Shown here one piece after another: positions 1-6,212 of a stretch of DNA of 18,961 nucleotides (the first letter of the stretch is position 1; each line of letters opens with the position of its first letter). The notes under the pieces are model-generated. The model had not been told where the DNA came from, did no database searches, and saw only the letters and a program-made list of their open reading frames with translations. Location of the stretch: contig JAVRLS010000012.1 of the NCBI GenBank assembly GCA_031961205.1, positions 1 to 18,961 of the forward strand, read 5' to 3'. The DNA is from JAVRLS01 sp031961205. GTDB lineage: Archaea; Thermoplasmatota; Thermoplasmata; Thermoplasmatales; Thermoplasmataceae. The translations under genes and the position numbers were made by a program.

Positions 1-1
1 G

Positions 2-196
2 GTATATCCGTTGGAGAGGCTTCTCCGTGATGCGCGCCTTGGCCTTATATGGACTGGCAGCAGCGAGGTCATGAAGCTCATAATACAGCACGAATTCGTA
101 AAGGAGATCACAAAACCGGGCTATTTCGAAACCTTGAGGAACGTGGAGCAGGATTCGGTAGGCATGCATATGGAGGCTGAAAAGGTATTCGAATAA
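2..196 (+). CDS. Acyl-CoA dehydrogenase, C-terminal fragment (5' end outside window)
   Basis: Only the last 64 codons are present; the reading frame is open to the window edge, so the start lies upstream. The visible part begins YPLERLLRDAR and continues with IWTGSSEVMKLIIQ. This matches the end of the C-terminal helical domain of acyl-CoA dehydrogenases, where an RDAR motif precedes a G-(S/T)-S-E segment near the FAD and the subunit interface. The family oxidises acyl-CoA to trans-2-enoyl-CoA with FAD and passes electrons to an electron-transfer flavoprotein. The catalytic glutamate and the substrate pocket are not in view, so chain-length specificity cannot be judged. It ends at TAA and is followed by an A+T-rich gap holding the promoter of the next gene. 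Confidence 0.8.
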   Translation, partial: VYPLERLLRDARLGLIWTGSSEVMKLIIQHEFVKEITKPGYFETLRNVEQDSVGMHMEAEKVFE

Positions 197-241
197 TTAT
201 AGCCCCGGAATTTTTTTAGATCAATAATTAAAATTTCATAT

Positions 242-249
242 TTATAATA
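242..249 (+). promoter_or_regulatory. TATA box for the NifX/NifB-like gene
   Basis: TTATAATA lies about 36 nt before the ATG at 282. With the usual archaeal spacing of about 25 nt this places the transcript start around 270, giving a very short leader. No Shine-Dalgarno sequence is seen before the ATG. Confidence 0.5.
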
Positions 250-281
250 AGACTTATGTAGTTGATATCGATATACCGATT

Positions 282-674
282 ATGAAGATAGCAGTTGCAG
301 TAACGAATGGCTCTGTGAGCGATCCGGGAGAATGCGATGAAGTATACATATACGAGAGCAGCGGAGATGGACTGGAATTGAAGGAAAAATTTGAGAATCC
401 AGGTAAAAAAGCTCTGGCAGCACCGGGTGTTGTGATGATCAGAAGCGCTGTCGAGAGAGGTGCCGGCGCCATAATTCTTTCTGAAATTGGGAGGCCCGGA
501 ACAAACTACCTGAAGGGGAAGGCAAGGGTCTACCTTGCAGGCGGCATGACAGCCAAAGAAGCCGCAAAAAAGGTTATGGATGGAAGCATACCTGAAACAA
601 CTGAACCGACCCATGAGGGGCACTCTGGAAGCGGCCATGACGCCATGCACGAACACCACCATTCCAGTCAATGA
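282..674 (+). CDS. NifX/NifB-type (dinitrogenase iron-molybdenum cofactor family) protein with His-rich tail
   Basis: A 130-residue protein. Residues 1 to about 105 fit the small RNase H-like fold of the dinitrogenase Fe-Mo cofactor family (NifX, NafY C-domain, free-standing archaeal homologues): MKIAVAV at the start, a central AIILSEIGRPG segment, then VYLAGGMTAKEA. No nitrogenase genes are nearby, so a role in Fe-S or metal-cluster binding is more likely than FeMo-co delivery. The last 25 residues are rich in His, Ser and Gly (several His including a run of three) and look like a metal-binding extension. The ATG is chosen because it starts the conserved first strand and follows a TATA box. 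The physiological partner is unknown. Confidence 0.8.
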   Translation: MKIAVAVTNGSVSDPGECDEVYIYESSGDGLELKEKFENPGKKALAAPGVVMIRSAVERGAGAIILSEIGRPGTNYLKGKARVYLAGGMTAKEAAKKVMDGSIPETTEPTHEGHSGSGHDAMHEHHHSSQ

Positions 675-710
675 TGATCAAACAACCGGACAGGATAGGA
701 ATTATTTAAG

Positions 711-751
711 ATACAGGTTGTCCCGTCTCACGTAAAGGCGGATATCCTGTA
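711..751. repeat. Inverted repeat ATACAGG / CCTGTAT in intergenic gap
   Basis: A perfect 7-nt inverted repeat (711-717 and 745-751) with 27 nt between the arms, in the 217-nt gap between the NifX-like gene and tRNA-Ser. A TATA-like ATTATTTAAG lies just before it (701-710). It could fold as RNA or be chance; nothing else in the gap is recognisable. Confidence 0.3.
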
Positions 752-891
752 TTTCGGCGACCTTTTATCCATCATAAAAAGTCCCGTAATTTATCTTTTT
801 ATAGAATACTCATAAGGATACCTGTAATCTATTAAGAATTCATAAAGGAATCATTAAAATGACGCATGATAAGACTGATAACGAAATTTAG

Positions 892-972
892 CGCCGCGGG
901 AGAGATTCGAACTCTCGATCCACAAGGGAACCAGCTCTCAAGGCTGGCGCCGTACCGCTGGGCCACCGCGGC
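892..972 (-). tRNA. tRNA-Ser (anticodon UGA)
   Basis: The minus strand folds as a complete class II tRNA. The acceptor is GCCGCGG/CCGCGGC with discriminator G at 892. The D stem is GCC/GGC, the anticodon stem CCAGC/GCTGG with loop CTTGAGA giving anticodon TGA. The long variable arm has a TCC/GGA stem, and the T arm is GAGAG-TTCGAAT-CTCTC. CCA is not encoded and no intron is seen. The 5' end is only 18 nt downstream of the rpl15e stop codon, on the same strand, so it may be made partly from an rpl15e read-through transcript. Confidence 0.97.
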
Positions 973-990
973 ATAAATAAAAGATGAAAT

Positions 991-1584
991 TTATCTTCTC
1001 AGCCTGCCGTTTGACCTGATCGATGGCCTGCTCTTGCTTGACCCTGTTCTTCCGGTCCTGAGGCCACGCACCTTGTAGCCCGCGGACGTAAGGCCCCTGA
1101 AAACACGCCCCGTGTTCTGCGGCTCTGCTATCCATGATATGCGCTGATCGTTAAAGATGGCTGGCTGATTCTTGTCAACAAGAATGACCTCATAATACTT
1201 GTAATACCCATCTTCGCCCACATAGTATGAATTCAGGACTTCGGTGTTCGGGTACTTGACGGCTGCCCTCTCCTCAGCTATGCTTTGAATGCTTTTCTTC
1301 CTTGTCAGATGGGAATATGCCATCCTTCTCGGGCGTCTTCCGCCCATGATCTTTTCCCTGTTGCTTCCGCCTCTCCTGACTCTTGATCTTGCAATTATGT
1401 AGCCTGTCTTTGCCCTGTATCCAAGGGCCCTTGCCCTGTCAAGCCTTGTGGGATGATCCAGGCGGACCACGGATAGACCGTGCCTCCATTCTACCATCCT
1501 GTTCTTCTGTATATCGTAAATTTCTGATTTTTTCAGACTTTTCCATTCTTCTCTTACTTCTTGAGCTGTACCAATGAACTCCAT
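991..1584 (-). CDS. rpl15e: 50S ribosomal protein L15e
   Basis: A 197-residue basic protein, close to the usual archaeal L15e length. Family hallmarks are KTGYIIARSRVRRGG, GRRPRRM, IAEERAA, EVLNSYYVGEDGYYKYYEVILVD and the GRVFRGLTSAG segment near the C-terminus, which ends in an Arg/Ser/Gly-rich tail. L15e is a large-subunit rRNA-binding protein. ATG 1584 is preferred over the in-frame TTG immediately upstream at 1587. The gene has its own TATA box and is followed after 18 nt by tRNA-Ser on the same strand. The rfcL stop is about 77 nt upstream. Confidence 0.96.
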   Translation of the reverse strand: MEFIGTAQEVREEWKSLKKSEIYDIQKNRMVEWRHGLSVVRLDHPTRLDRARALGYRAKTGYIIARSRVRRGGSNREKIMGGRRPRRMAYSHLTRKKSIQSIAEERAAVKYPNTEVLNSYYVGEDGYYKYYEVILVDKNQPAIFNDQRISWIAEPQNTGRVFRGLTSAGYKVRGLRTGRTGSSKSRPSIRSNGRLRR

Positions 1585-1620
1585 CAACTTCGCCTTAACT
1601 TACCCTTAATTCTTATCTCC

Positions 1621-1628
1621 TTATATAA
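1621..1628 (-). promoter_or_regulatory. TATA box for rpl15e
   Basis: The minus strand carries TTATATAA about 40 nt before the rpl15e ATG, in the short gap after rfcL. A transcript start about 25 nt downstream would leave a leader of roughly 10-15 nt. No strong Shine-Dalgarno is visible before the ATG. Confidence 0.55.
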
Positions 1629-1660
1629 TCTTATCCACATCAGAGTATATTATGTCATTA

Positions 1661-2902
1661 CTACAGGAATGCCTCTTCCTGTGGTGTTAGATCCAGCGTT
1701 TCAACCAGATCTTCACGGAATTTTTTTGAATTTTTGCCCATAAGCGCATAAAACCAGAGGTGATCCATGGCTTTCTCATAGCTGAGATGCGTTATTACGC
1801 CCACCTTATAGGACAGCGAGATCAGTGATCTCCTCTTCTCTTTTCCCCTTGACATGGCGGTTATGTAAGAGGGAAATCTGTATTTGAAATATCCCGACGG
1901 GGGCCTGTTTATATAATAAGATATGCCCGCAATTATTTCCATCGGGAACGGCATCAGGTCATAATGCCTCTTCCTCTTCATGCCCCATATAAGATGATCA
2001 GCATAAGAAAGCTGCTGGTAAGCCCCGGCGAGATCATCTGCATCGGCCACCTTATACGGGAGATTCTCATCTATCCAGTTAAGGTAGAATTCAGGGTCTA
2101 TATCAGATCCATACATCGATGAAAGCGTGTCCTCATAGTTCCTTGAAAATGAATTGTTCACTATATAGTATATGCTCTCTGATGAATCACGGCTTCCCCT
2201 TGAATCAAGAGGGCGTGAAGATATCGCAGAAGATTCTGCATCGTTGATCACCGCCCTTATATCCGTGCCATCCTTGTCTATTATATTTTCAATATCAGAA
2301 TCTGAAAGAGATAAACCCTCATTTCTGACTATTGATTTGACCCTATCAATGAGAAGCCTCCTGAACTCATAGTAATTTTTATCACGCCTTCTGTCAAATT
2401 GCTTGAATTCTATCTCTACCGAATTATTTATGATGTCCTTTGCATAATTCCTTTTCCTGAATTCGTAGTAATCATTCATTGTTATTATGATCGGGTTGCG
2501 GCTGTCACGCACTATCTTTGAGAGTTCATAAATGCCGCCGGTATCAGATCCCCTTTCGTATATATTGTCTGCTTCATCTATTAATATCAGCCTGCCTGGC
2601 CTTGAAAAATCAGATGCACCAATATCAGAATAGAGGGATGCTATCAGGGCTATACCCTTCATGCTGTCCCTGTTCCTCTGATCCGAGGCGTTCATCTCCG
2701 TTATTATCAGGCCCATTGATTTTGCAATCGCAAATGCAGCGCTGGTCTTGCCTATGCCCTGCTGACCATAAAGTATCAGCGCCTTCTTCACCGGCGTACC
2801 GTTCATCCACCCGCTTATCCAGTCAACGATCTGCTTCTTTATCTGCGGCGTTACTATGAGATCGTCTATGGAAGCCGGCCTGTACTTATCAACCCATGGC
2901 AT
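1661..2902 (-). CDS. rfcL: Replication factor C large subunit (clamp loader)
   Basis: A 413-residue AAA+ ATPase that, with RFC small subunits, opens and loads the PCNA sliding clamp onto DNA. The N-terminus MPWVDKYRP is the RFC box typical of the family. Walker A is GQQGIGKT (about residues 46-53) and Walker B is LILIDEADN (about 105-113). A MNASDQRNRD segment lies between them, and the rest is the lid and helical collar. The two Q residues in the P-loop replace the more usual P residues. The protein ends in LTPQEEAFL directly after the collar, so I do not see the charged linker and PCNA-interacting (PIP) box that many archaeal large subunits have. ATG 2902 abuts the stop codon of the tRNA-binding protein gene with no spacer, so the two are very likely co-transcribed. 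Confidence 0.95.
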   Translation of the reverse strand: MPWVDKYRPASIDDLIVTPQIKKQIVDWISGWMNGTPVKKALILYGQQGIGKTSAAFAIAKSMGLIITEMNASDQRNRDSMKGIALIASLYSDIGASDFSRPGRLILIDEADNIYERGSDTGGIYELSKIVRDSRNPIIITMNDYYEFRKRNYAKDIINNSVEIEFKQFDRRRDKNYYEFRRLLIDRVKSIVRNEGLSLSDSDIENIIDKDGTDIRAVINDAESSAISSRPLDSRGSRDSSESIYYIVNNSFSRNYEDTLSSMYGSDIDPEFYLNWIDENLPYKVADADDLAGAYQQLSYADHLIWGMKRKRHYDLMPFPMEIIAGISYYINRPPSGYFKYRFPSYITAMSRGKEKRRSLISLSYKVGVITHLSYEKAMDHLWFYALMGKNSKKFREDLVETLDLTPQEEAFL

Positions 2903-3226
2903 TTAAGATACCTTTGAACCGGGTTCCACATCCCCATCAACGGTGAGAAGTTTAACGCTGTCTTCCCTATCCACAGCAAGAAGCATGCCCTGGCTTTCAA
3001 GCCCCATGAATTTTGCCGGTTTCAGGTTGTTCACCACTATGACGGTTTTGCCAACCATGTCTGAGGGATTATAGTATTTGGCTATTCCCGATATAATCTG
3101 TTTTTTCTCCTCTCCGAGGTCAACAATCAGCTTCAGGAGGCCCCGTGATTTCTCAACTTTTTCACAGGATATAACTTTACCTGCTCTCAGGTCCACCTGC
3201 CTGAAATAATTTATATCCACTTCCAT
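2903..3226 (-). CDS. Free-standing tRNA-binding OB-fold protein (MetRS beta-like, Trbp111/EMAP II family)
   Basis: A 107-residue protein consisting of one tRNA-binding domain: FRQVDLRAGKVISCEKVEKS, then LLKLIVDLGEEKKQIISGI, VVNNLKPAKFMGLESQGMLLA. This is the OB fold found at the C-terminus of bacterial MetRS, as the separate MetRS beta subunit in archaea, and in Trbp111. It probably binds the tRNA corner and may dock onto methionyl-tRNA synthetase; no MetRS gene is in the window, so that partner is inferred. Being first in a two-gene unit with rfcL, it shares the promoter region with the divergent thiD. A TATA-like ATTAAGAAA about 24 nt before the ATG suggests a leaderless transcript. Confidence 0.88.
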   Translation of the reverse strand: MEVDINYFRQVDLRAGKVISCEKVEKSRGLLKLIVDLGEEKKQIISGIAKYYNPSDMVGKTVIVVNNLKPAKFMGLESQGMLLAVDREDSVKLLTVDGDVEPGSKVS

Positions 3227-3246
3227 GTGAACGTTAATGACAGGAA

Positions 3247-3256
3247 TTTCTTAATC
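3247..3256 (-). promoter_or_regulatory. Candidate TATA box for the tRNA-binding protein-rfcL operon
   Basis: On the minus strand GATTAAGAAA is centred about 25 nt before ATG 3226, the spacing expected for a leaderless archaeal transcript. The element is not a strong TATA match. Confidence 0.4.
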
Positions 3257-3313
3257 TTTTTGATTCGCATGTCTTTCCGTTCCAGAAATCTTCCTATATT
3301 CTTAAATGCCGGT

Positions 3314-3321
3314 CCTTAAAT
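3314..3321 (+). promoter_or_regulatory. Candidate TATA box for thiD
   Basis: CCTTAAAT is centred about 30 nt before ATG 3348. A second TATA-like stretch, TTCTTAAAT, lies at 3299-3307. The gap is shared with the divergent tRNA-binding protein gene. Confidence 0.4.
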
Positions 3322-3347
3322 CATGTACATGAAAGATAGTGTTAATA

Positions 3348-4163
3348 ATGAATAAAATATTTAGAAATATGTCCATGCCAGTGGTTCTAACAGCTGCGGG
3401 ATCAGACAGCGGAGGCGGGGCCGGAATACAGGCCGACCTGAAGACATTCATGGCTATGTCCGTCTTCGGCACATCGGTGATAGTTGCGATCACTGCCCAG
3501 AATTCATACGAGGTCCGGGATATATTTCCGGTTAGTATTGAATCCATAAGGAGCCAGTTCGATGCGGTGCTCGGGGATATGAAAGTCTCGGCGGCTAAAA
3601 CCGGAATGCTGTTCTCTGCAGAAATAATCAGGGCTGTTGCCGAAAAGTTCGATGAATACGGTGTCGGGAATATAATAGTCGACCCCGTTATGGTATCAAA
3701 GAGCAATGCAAGGCTGCTCAGGGAAGATGCTATCCAGACGCTGATCGACACACTTCTTCCGGTATCATATGCCGTAACTCCAAACATTCCTGAAGCTGAA
3801 ATCCTATCCGGAATCAAAATAAAGGGCCCGGATGATGTTGAAGAAGCCGCTAAAAGAATATACGAGATCACAGGATCCATGCCTCTTATAAAGGGAGGGC
3901 ACCTTGAGGGCGAACCTGTTGATACATTTTATGACGGATCTAATTACTTCAAGTTCCAGGGAAAGCGTATAAACACAAAAAATACCCACGGTACAGGCGA
4001 CACCCTGTCATCGGCGATGGTGTCGTACCTGGCAAAAGGCATTCCGCTGAAAGAATCAATAGGTAAAGCAAAGGAATACGTGGAAGGTGCGATAACGTAT
4101 TCATTTCCAACAGGCCGTGGCTACGGATCGCTCTGCCATTCATGGGAATTTTCAAAGTGCTAA
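3348..4163 (+). CDS. thiD: Hydroxymethylpyrimidine/phosphomethylpyrimidine kinase
   Basis: A ribokinase-fold kinase of about 271 residues that phosphorylates HMP to HMP-P and HMP-PP for thiamine synthesis. Seen are GSDSGGGAGIQADLKTF near the N-terminus, VDPVMVSKSNARLL mid-protein, PNIPEAEIL, LIKGGHLEG, and the C-terminal anion-hole segment NTHGTGDTLSSA. Most ThiD proteins have GTGC there, with the Cys acting in phosphoryl transfer; this one has Asp, as in other ribokinase-family kinases. There is no C-terminal ThiN domain, unlike many archaeal ThiD-ThiN fusions, consistent with the separate thiE downstream. The start is uncertain: GTG 3339, ATG 3348 and ATG 3369 are in frame, and none has a clear Shine-Dalgarno. 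ATG 3348 fits the TATA position; ATG 3369 gives the most typical N-terminus. Confidence 0.93.
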   Translation: MNKIFRNMSMPVVLTAAGSDSGGGAGIQADLKTFMAMSVFGTSVIVAITAQNSYEVRDIFPVSIESIRSQFDAVLGDMKVSAAKTGMLFSAEIIRAVAEKFDEYGVGNIIVDPVMVSKSNARLLREDAIQTLIDTLLPVSYAVTPNIPEAEILSGIKIKGPDDVEEAAKRIYEITGSMPLIKGGHLEGEPVDTFYDGSNYFKFQGKRINTKNTHGTGDTLSSAMVSYLAKGIPLKESIGKAKEYVEGAITYSFPTGRGYGSLCHSWEFSKC

Positions 4164-4247
4164 AGGCGATTCTGCCGCTATTATTCAGGGCAATGCCATA
4201 ATTCCAGTGATATGCTTGAGCAAATGAAAATGTTGCCTGATCTCTCC

Positions 4248-4253
4248 TTTTTT
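4248..4253 (+). terminator. Candidate T-rich terminator after thiD
   Basis: A run of six T residues follows pyrimidine-rich sequence 85 nt after the thiD stop. Archaeal termination often needs only a T tract. It suggests thiD may be transcribed separately from the next two genes. Confidence 0.35.
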
Positions 4254-4358
4254 AATGCCTTTAATACGCAATATCCTTCGATCGTTCCATGATCATGAAA
4301 AATTTTTACCTATCGATCGACATAACAAGCACGGTACCATGATAACACCGGCGATCAT

Positions 4359-4375
4359 GAAATCCCCGGGATTTC
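4359..4375. promoter_or_regulatory. 17-bp palindrome GAAATCCC-C-GGGATTTC, possible operator
   Basis: A perfect inverted repeat with 8-nt arms and a 1-nt centre, about 40 nt upstream of the TATA box for the PurM-like gene. Its short spacing and symmetry suit a dimeric DNA-binding protein better than an RNA hairpin, since a 1-nt loop is impossible without opening pairs. The binding protein is unknown. Confidence 0.45.
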
Positions 4376-4411
4376 TTTAAATTTTCCATGTTTTGCCAAA
4401 TCGTTATAGCG

Positions 4412-4418
4412 CTTTATA
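4412..4418 (+). promoter_or_regulatory. TATA box for the PurM-like gene and thiE
   Basis: CTTTATA lies about 60 nt before ATG 4475, placing the transcript start near 4440 and giving a leader of about 30 nt. It lies downstream of the farther ATG at 4388, which argues against that start. Confidence 0.4.
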
Positions 4419-4474
4419 CTTTTATCATTAACAGGAATGAAAAAATCCATATCATAAAATGTTCTGATCCTGTT

Positions 4475-5524
4475 ATGAACGATCCTGGAAAAATTACAAG
4501 ATCTTTCTTCAACGAGCACATACTGAACCATACCGGCCATAAGAGCGATAGGGTTATTGTACCTCCAAAGAATGGTGTTGATGTTGGCGTCATATCGGAC
4601 GGCAACAGGGTTCTCGGGATCACTACAGATCCTTTCTTTCTGGATCCGGTTTACGGCTGGGAAGATGCTTCCTGGTTCGCTTTCCATATTATAGCATCGG
4701 ATCTCCTGACATCGGGAATACTCCCTGAATTCATGACCGTAGATCTCAACCTTCCGCTGGAGATAACGGACGAAGAAATAGGCAGGATGTGGACGGTCAT
4801 AGATTCCGAGGCGAGAAACCTTGGAACTTCCATAATAACCGGCCACACAGCAAGGTATGCGAACACTGCGTACCCGATGGTCGGAGGCGCTACAATGTTT
4901 GGTTTTGCTGATCCTGATAGGTATGTTACAACGGAGATGGCAAGGCCAGGTGACGCCGTGATAGTTACGAAAAGCGCAGCGCTTGAGGCAACTGCCCTGA
5001 TCTCAAGGATATTCCCTGAAACTGTTTCAAATACGATTGGATCGGAGGAATATGGCAAATGCCTGTCGCTTTTCAGAAAGATGAGCACAGTTGGCGAATC
5101 GATGGCAGCAATAAGGTACGGGCTTCGATCTGCAGGGATAACATCCATGCATGACGCCACCGAAGGGGGGATACTTGGAGCTCTCTATGAAATCGCTGAA
5201 GCATCAGGAAACGGCATTCACGTTTATGGAGACAGGATACCGGTGTATGATGAGATAAGGGATGTCTGCGGGATATTTGGCATGGATCCGTACAGATCGA
5301 TAAGCGAGGGGACACTGGCGGTAACCGTTAATCATGAGAATTCCGAAGATTTCCTGAAATACCTTCAAAGGAACGGTATAGATGCAGAAAATGTGGGTTT
5401 CATCAGGGAACGCTCATATGGAAAGAAAGTTGAATGGAATGGAAAGATAGGTGATCTTGGCGAGCCGGGAAAAGATCCGTTCTGGAAGGCTGTATCAAGC
5501 GGGATCGAAAAAAAACTGAGGTGA
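4475..5524 (+). CDS. AIR synthase (PurM/ThiL/HypE) superfamily protein in thiamine cluster
   Basis: A 349-residue protein with the two-domain PurM-like layout: an N-terminal ATP-binding half with GVISDGNRVLGITTDPFFLDP and the following ASDLLTSGILPEF, a IITGHTARYA turn, then a C-terminal half with ARPGDAVIVTKSAALEATALI and SMHDATEGGILGALYEIAE. That last segment resembles HypE and selenophosphate synthetase-like proteins. It does not end in the PR-(V/I)-C cysteine tail that HypE needs for cyanide-ligand synthesis (it ends SSGIEKKLR), and no hydrogenase genes are nearby. Sitting between thiD and thiE, it may be the ATP-dependent TMP kinase (ThiL role) or another thiamine step; this is inference. 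ATG 4475 is chosen because it fits the TATA box and starts near the conserved region; an in-frame ATG at 4388 would add 29 atypical residues. Confidence 0.8.
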   Translation: MNDPGKITRSFFNEHILNHTGHKSDRVIVPPKNGVDVGVISDGNRVLGITTDPFFLDPVYGWEDASWFAFHIIASDLLTSGILPEFMTVDLNLPLEITDEEIGRMWTVIDSEARNLGTSIITGHTARYANTAYPMVGGATMFGFADPDRYVTTEMARPGDAVIVTKSAALEATALISRIFPETVSNTIGSEEYGKCLSLFRKMSTVGESMAAIRYGLRSAGITSMHDATEGGILGALYEIAEASGNGIHVYGDRIPVYDEIRDVCGIFGMDPYRSISEGTLAVTVNHENSEDFLKYLQRNGIDAENVGFIRERSYGKKVEWNGKIGDLGEPGKDPFWKAVSSGIEKKLR

Positions 5525-5525
5525 T
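5518..5525 (+). promoter_or_regulatory. Ribosome-binding site of thiE
   Basis: GAGGTGAT, a full match to the archaeal anti-Shine-Dalgarno end of 16S rRNA, overlaps the stop codon (5522-5524) of the preceding gene and lies 8 nt before ATG 5534. It fixes the thiE start and suggests translational coupling in one mRNA. Confidence 0.75.
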
Positions 5526-5533
5526 GGCAGATC

Positions 5534-6154
5534 ATGATTCTAAGGGGGCTTTACCTTGTAACGCCTGATTATTATGGAAACGGCTTCTTTGAAGTTATCA
5601 GGAGTGCAATTTCAGGCGGGGTTGATATCATTCAGTACCGCGACAAGACGAACAGCGCAGCGGTCAGGGAAGATGTTGCGAACAGGATAAGGGATATTTC
5701 GAAGGAAGCAGGTATTCCTTATTTTGTGGATGATGATCCGGTACTCGCAAAAAATGCCGGATCCGATGGAGTGCATGTAGGGAAAGATGACCCGGCCATC
5801 AGTTCTGTTCGAAAAATTTTCAGCGGGATGATCGGGGTATCCACGTACGGCAACCCTGAACTCGCTGAAATAGCCCAGAAGGAGGGCGCCAGTTATGTTG
5901 CGTTCGGATCATTCTTCAGGACTGAAAGCAAGAAGGATGCGGGTATTTATGATATGGCGGTGCTGAATGGCATAAAGGAAAAAATAAGAATCTCAGTATT
6001 CGTGATAGGCGGGATAAATGAGGGGAACATACATCTCTTCGATCCGTACGACATAGATGGCTTTGCCGTGATCTCCGCAATATTTTCCGCAAAGGATCCT
6101 GAAAAGGCTGCAAGGGATCTGAAGCACGAGATCGAAGATCGGCCCATGCACTGA
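5534..6154 (+). CDS. thiE: Thiamine-phosphate synthase
   Basis: A 206-residue TIM-barrel enzyme that couples HMP-PP with 4-methyl-5-(beta-hydroxyethyl)thiazole phosphate to give thiamine monophosphate. Hallmarks: LYLVTPD in the first strand, GGVDIIQYRDK (about 28-38), FVDDDPVLAKNAGSDGVHVGKDD (the diphosphate and Mg binding region), GVSTYGNPELA, YVAFGSFFRTESK and VIGGINEGN. Length is typical of bacterial-type ThiE. The strong Shine-Dalgarno overlapping the upstream stop shows it is translated from the same mRNA as the PurM-like gene. Its presence as a stand-alone ThiE explains why ThiD here lacks a ThiN domain. Confidence 0.95.
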   Translation: MILRGLYLVTPDYYGNGFFEVIRSAISGGVDIIQYRDKTNSAAVREDVANRIRDISKEAGIPYFVDDDPVLAKNAGSDGVHVGKDDPAISSVRKIFSGMIGVSTYGNPELAEIAQKEGASYVAFGSFFRTESKKDAGIYDMAVLNGIKEKIRISVFVIGGINEGNIHLFDPYDIDGFAVISAIFSAKDPEKAARDLKHEIEDRPMH

Positions 6155-6212
6155 GATCGCCTGATGGTAAAATGATAATATTCATATATTTATTCCTGCA
6201 ACGCCTGAAAAC

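Larger units (their letters stand above)
4164..4474. other. Non-coding gap between thiD and the PurM-like gene (311 nt)
   Basis: No convincing gene is seen. The gap holds a T6 run after thiD (4248-4253), a 10-nt direct repeat GATCATGAAA at 4291-4300 and 4353-4362, the palindromic TCGATCGA at 4313-4320, the 17-bp inverted repeat at 4359-4375, and a TATA box near 4412. A 13-codon ORF from ATG 4339 is too short to call. I searched by eye for the conserved TPP-riboswitch (THI box) strings and did not find them. Confidence 0.55.

Noticed and set aside
228..671. Minus-strand ORF of 147 codons over the NifX-like gene
   Set aside because: Antisense to a gene with clear family motifs; composition (many Cys, Phe, Ser) is typical of a shadow frame.
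671..677. ATGATGA resembling a box C of a C/D guide RNA
   Set aside because: It overlaps the stop codon of the NifX-like gene and no box D (CTGA) or C'/D' pair follows at a suitable distance.
4164..4474. TPP riboswitch upstream of thiamine genes
   Set aside because: These elements are known in some Thermoplasma genomes, but the conserved CTGAGA and the second conserved core are not seen here on either strand.
4355..4846. Minus-strand ORF of 163 codons
   Set aside because: It lies antisense to the clearly coding PurM-like gene, has no family resemblance and no promoter; it is a shadow frame.
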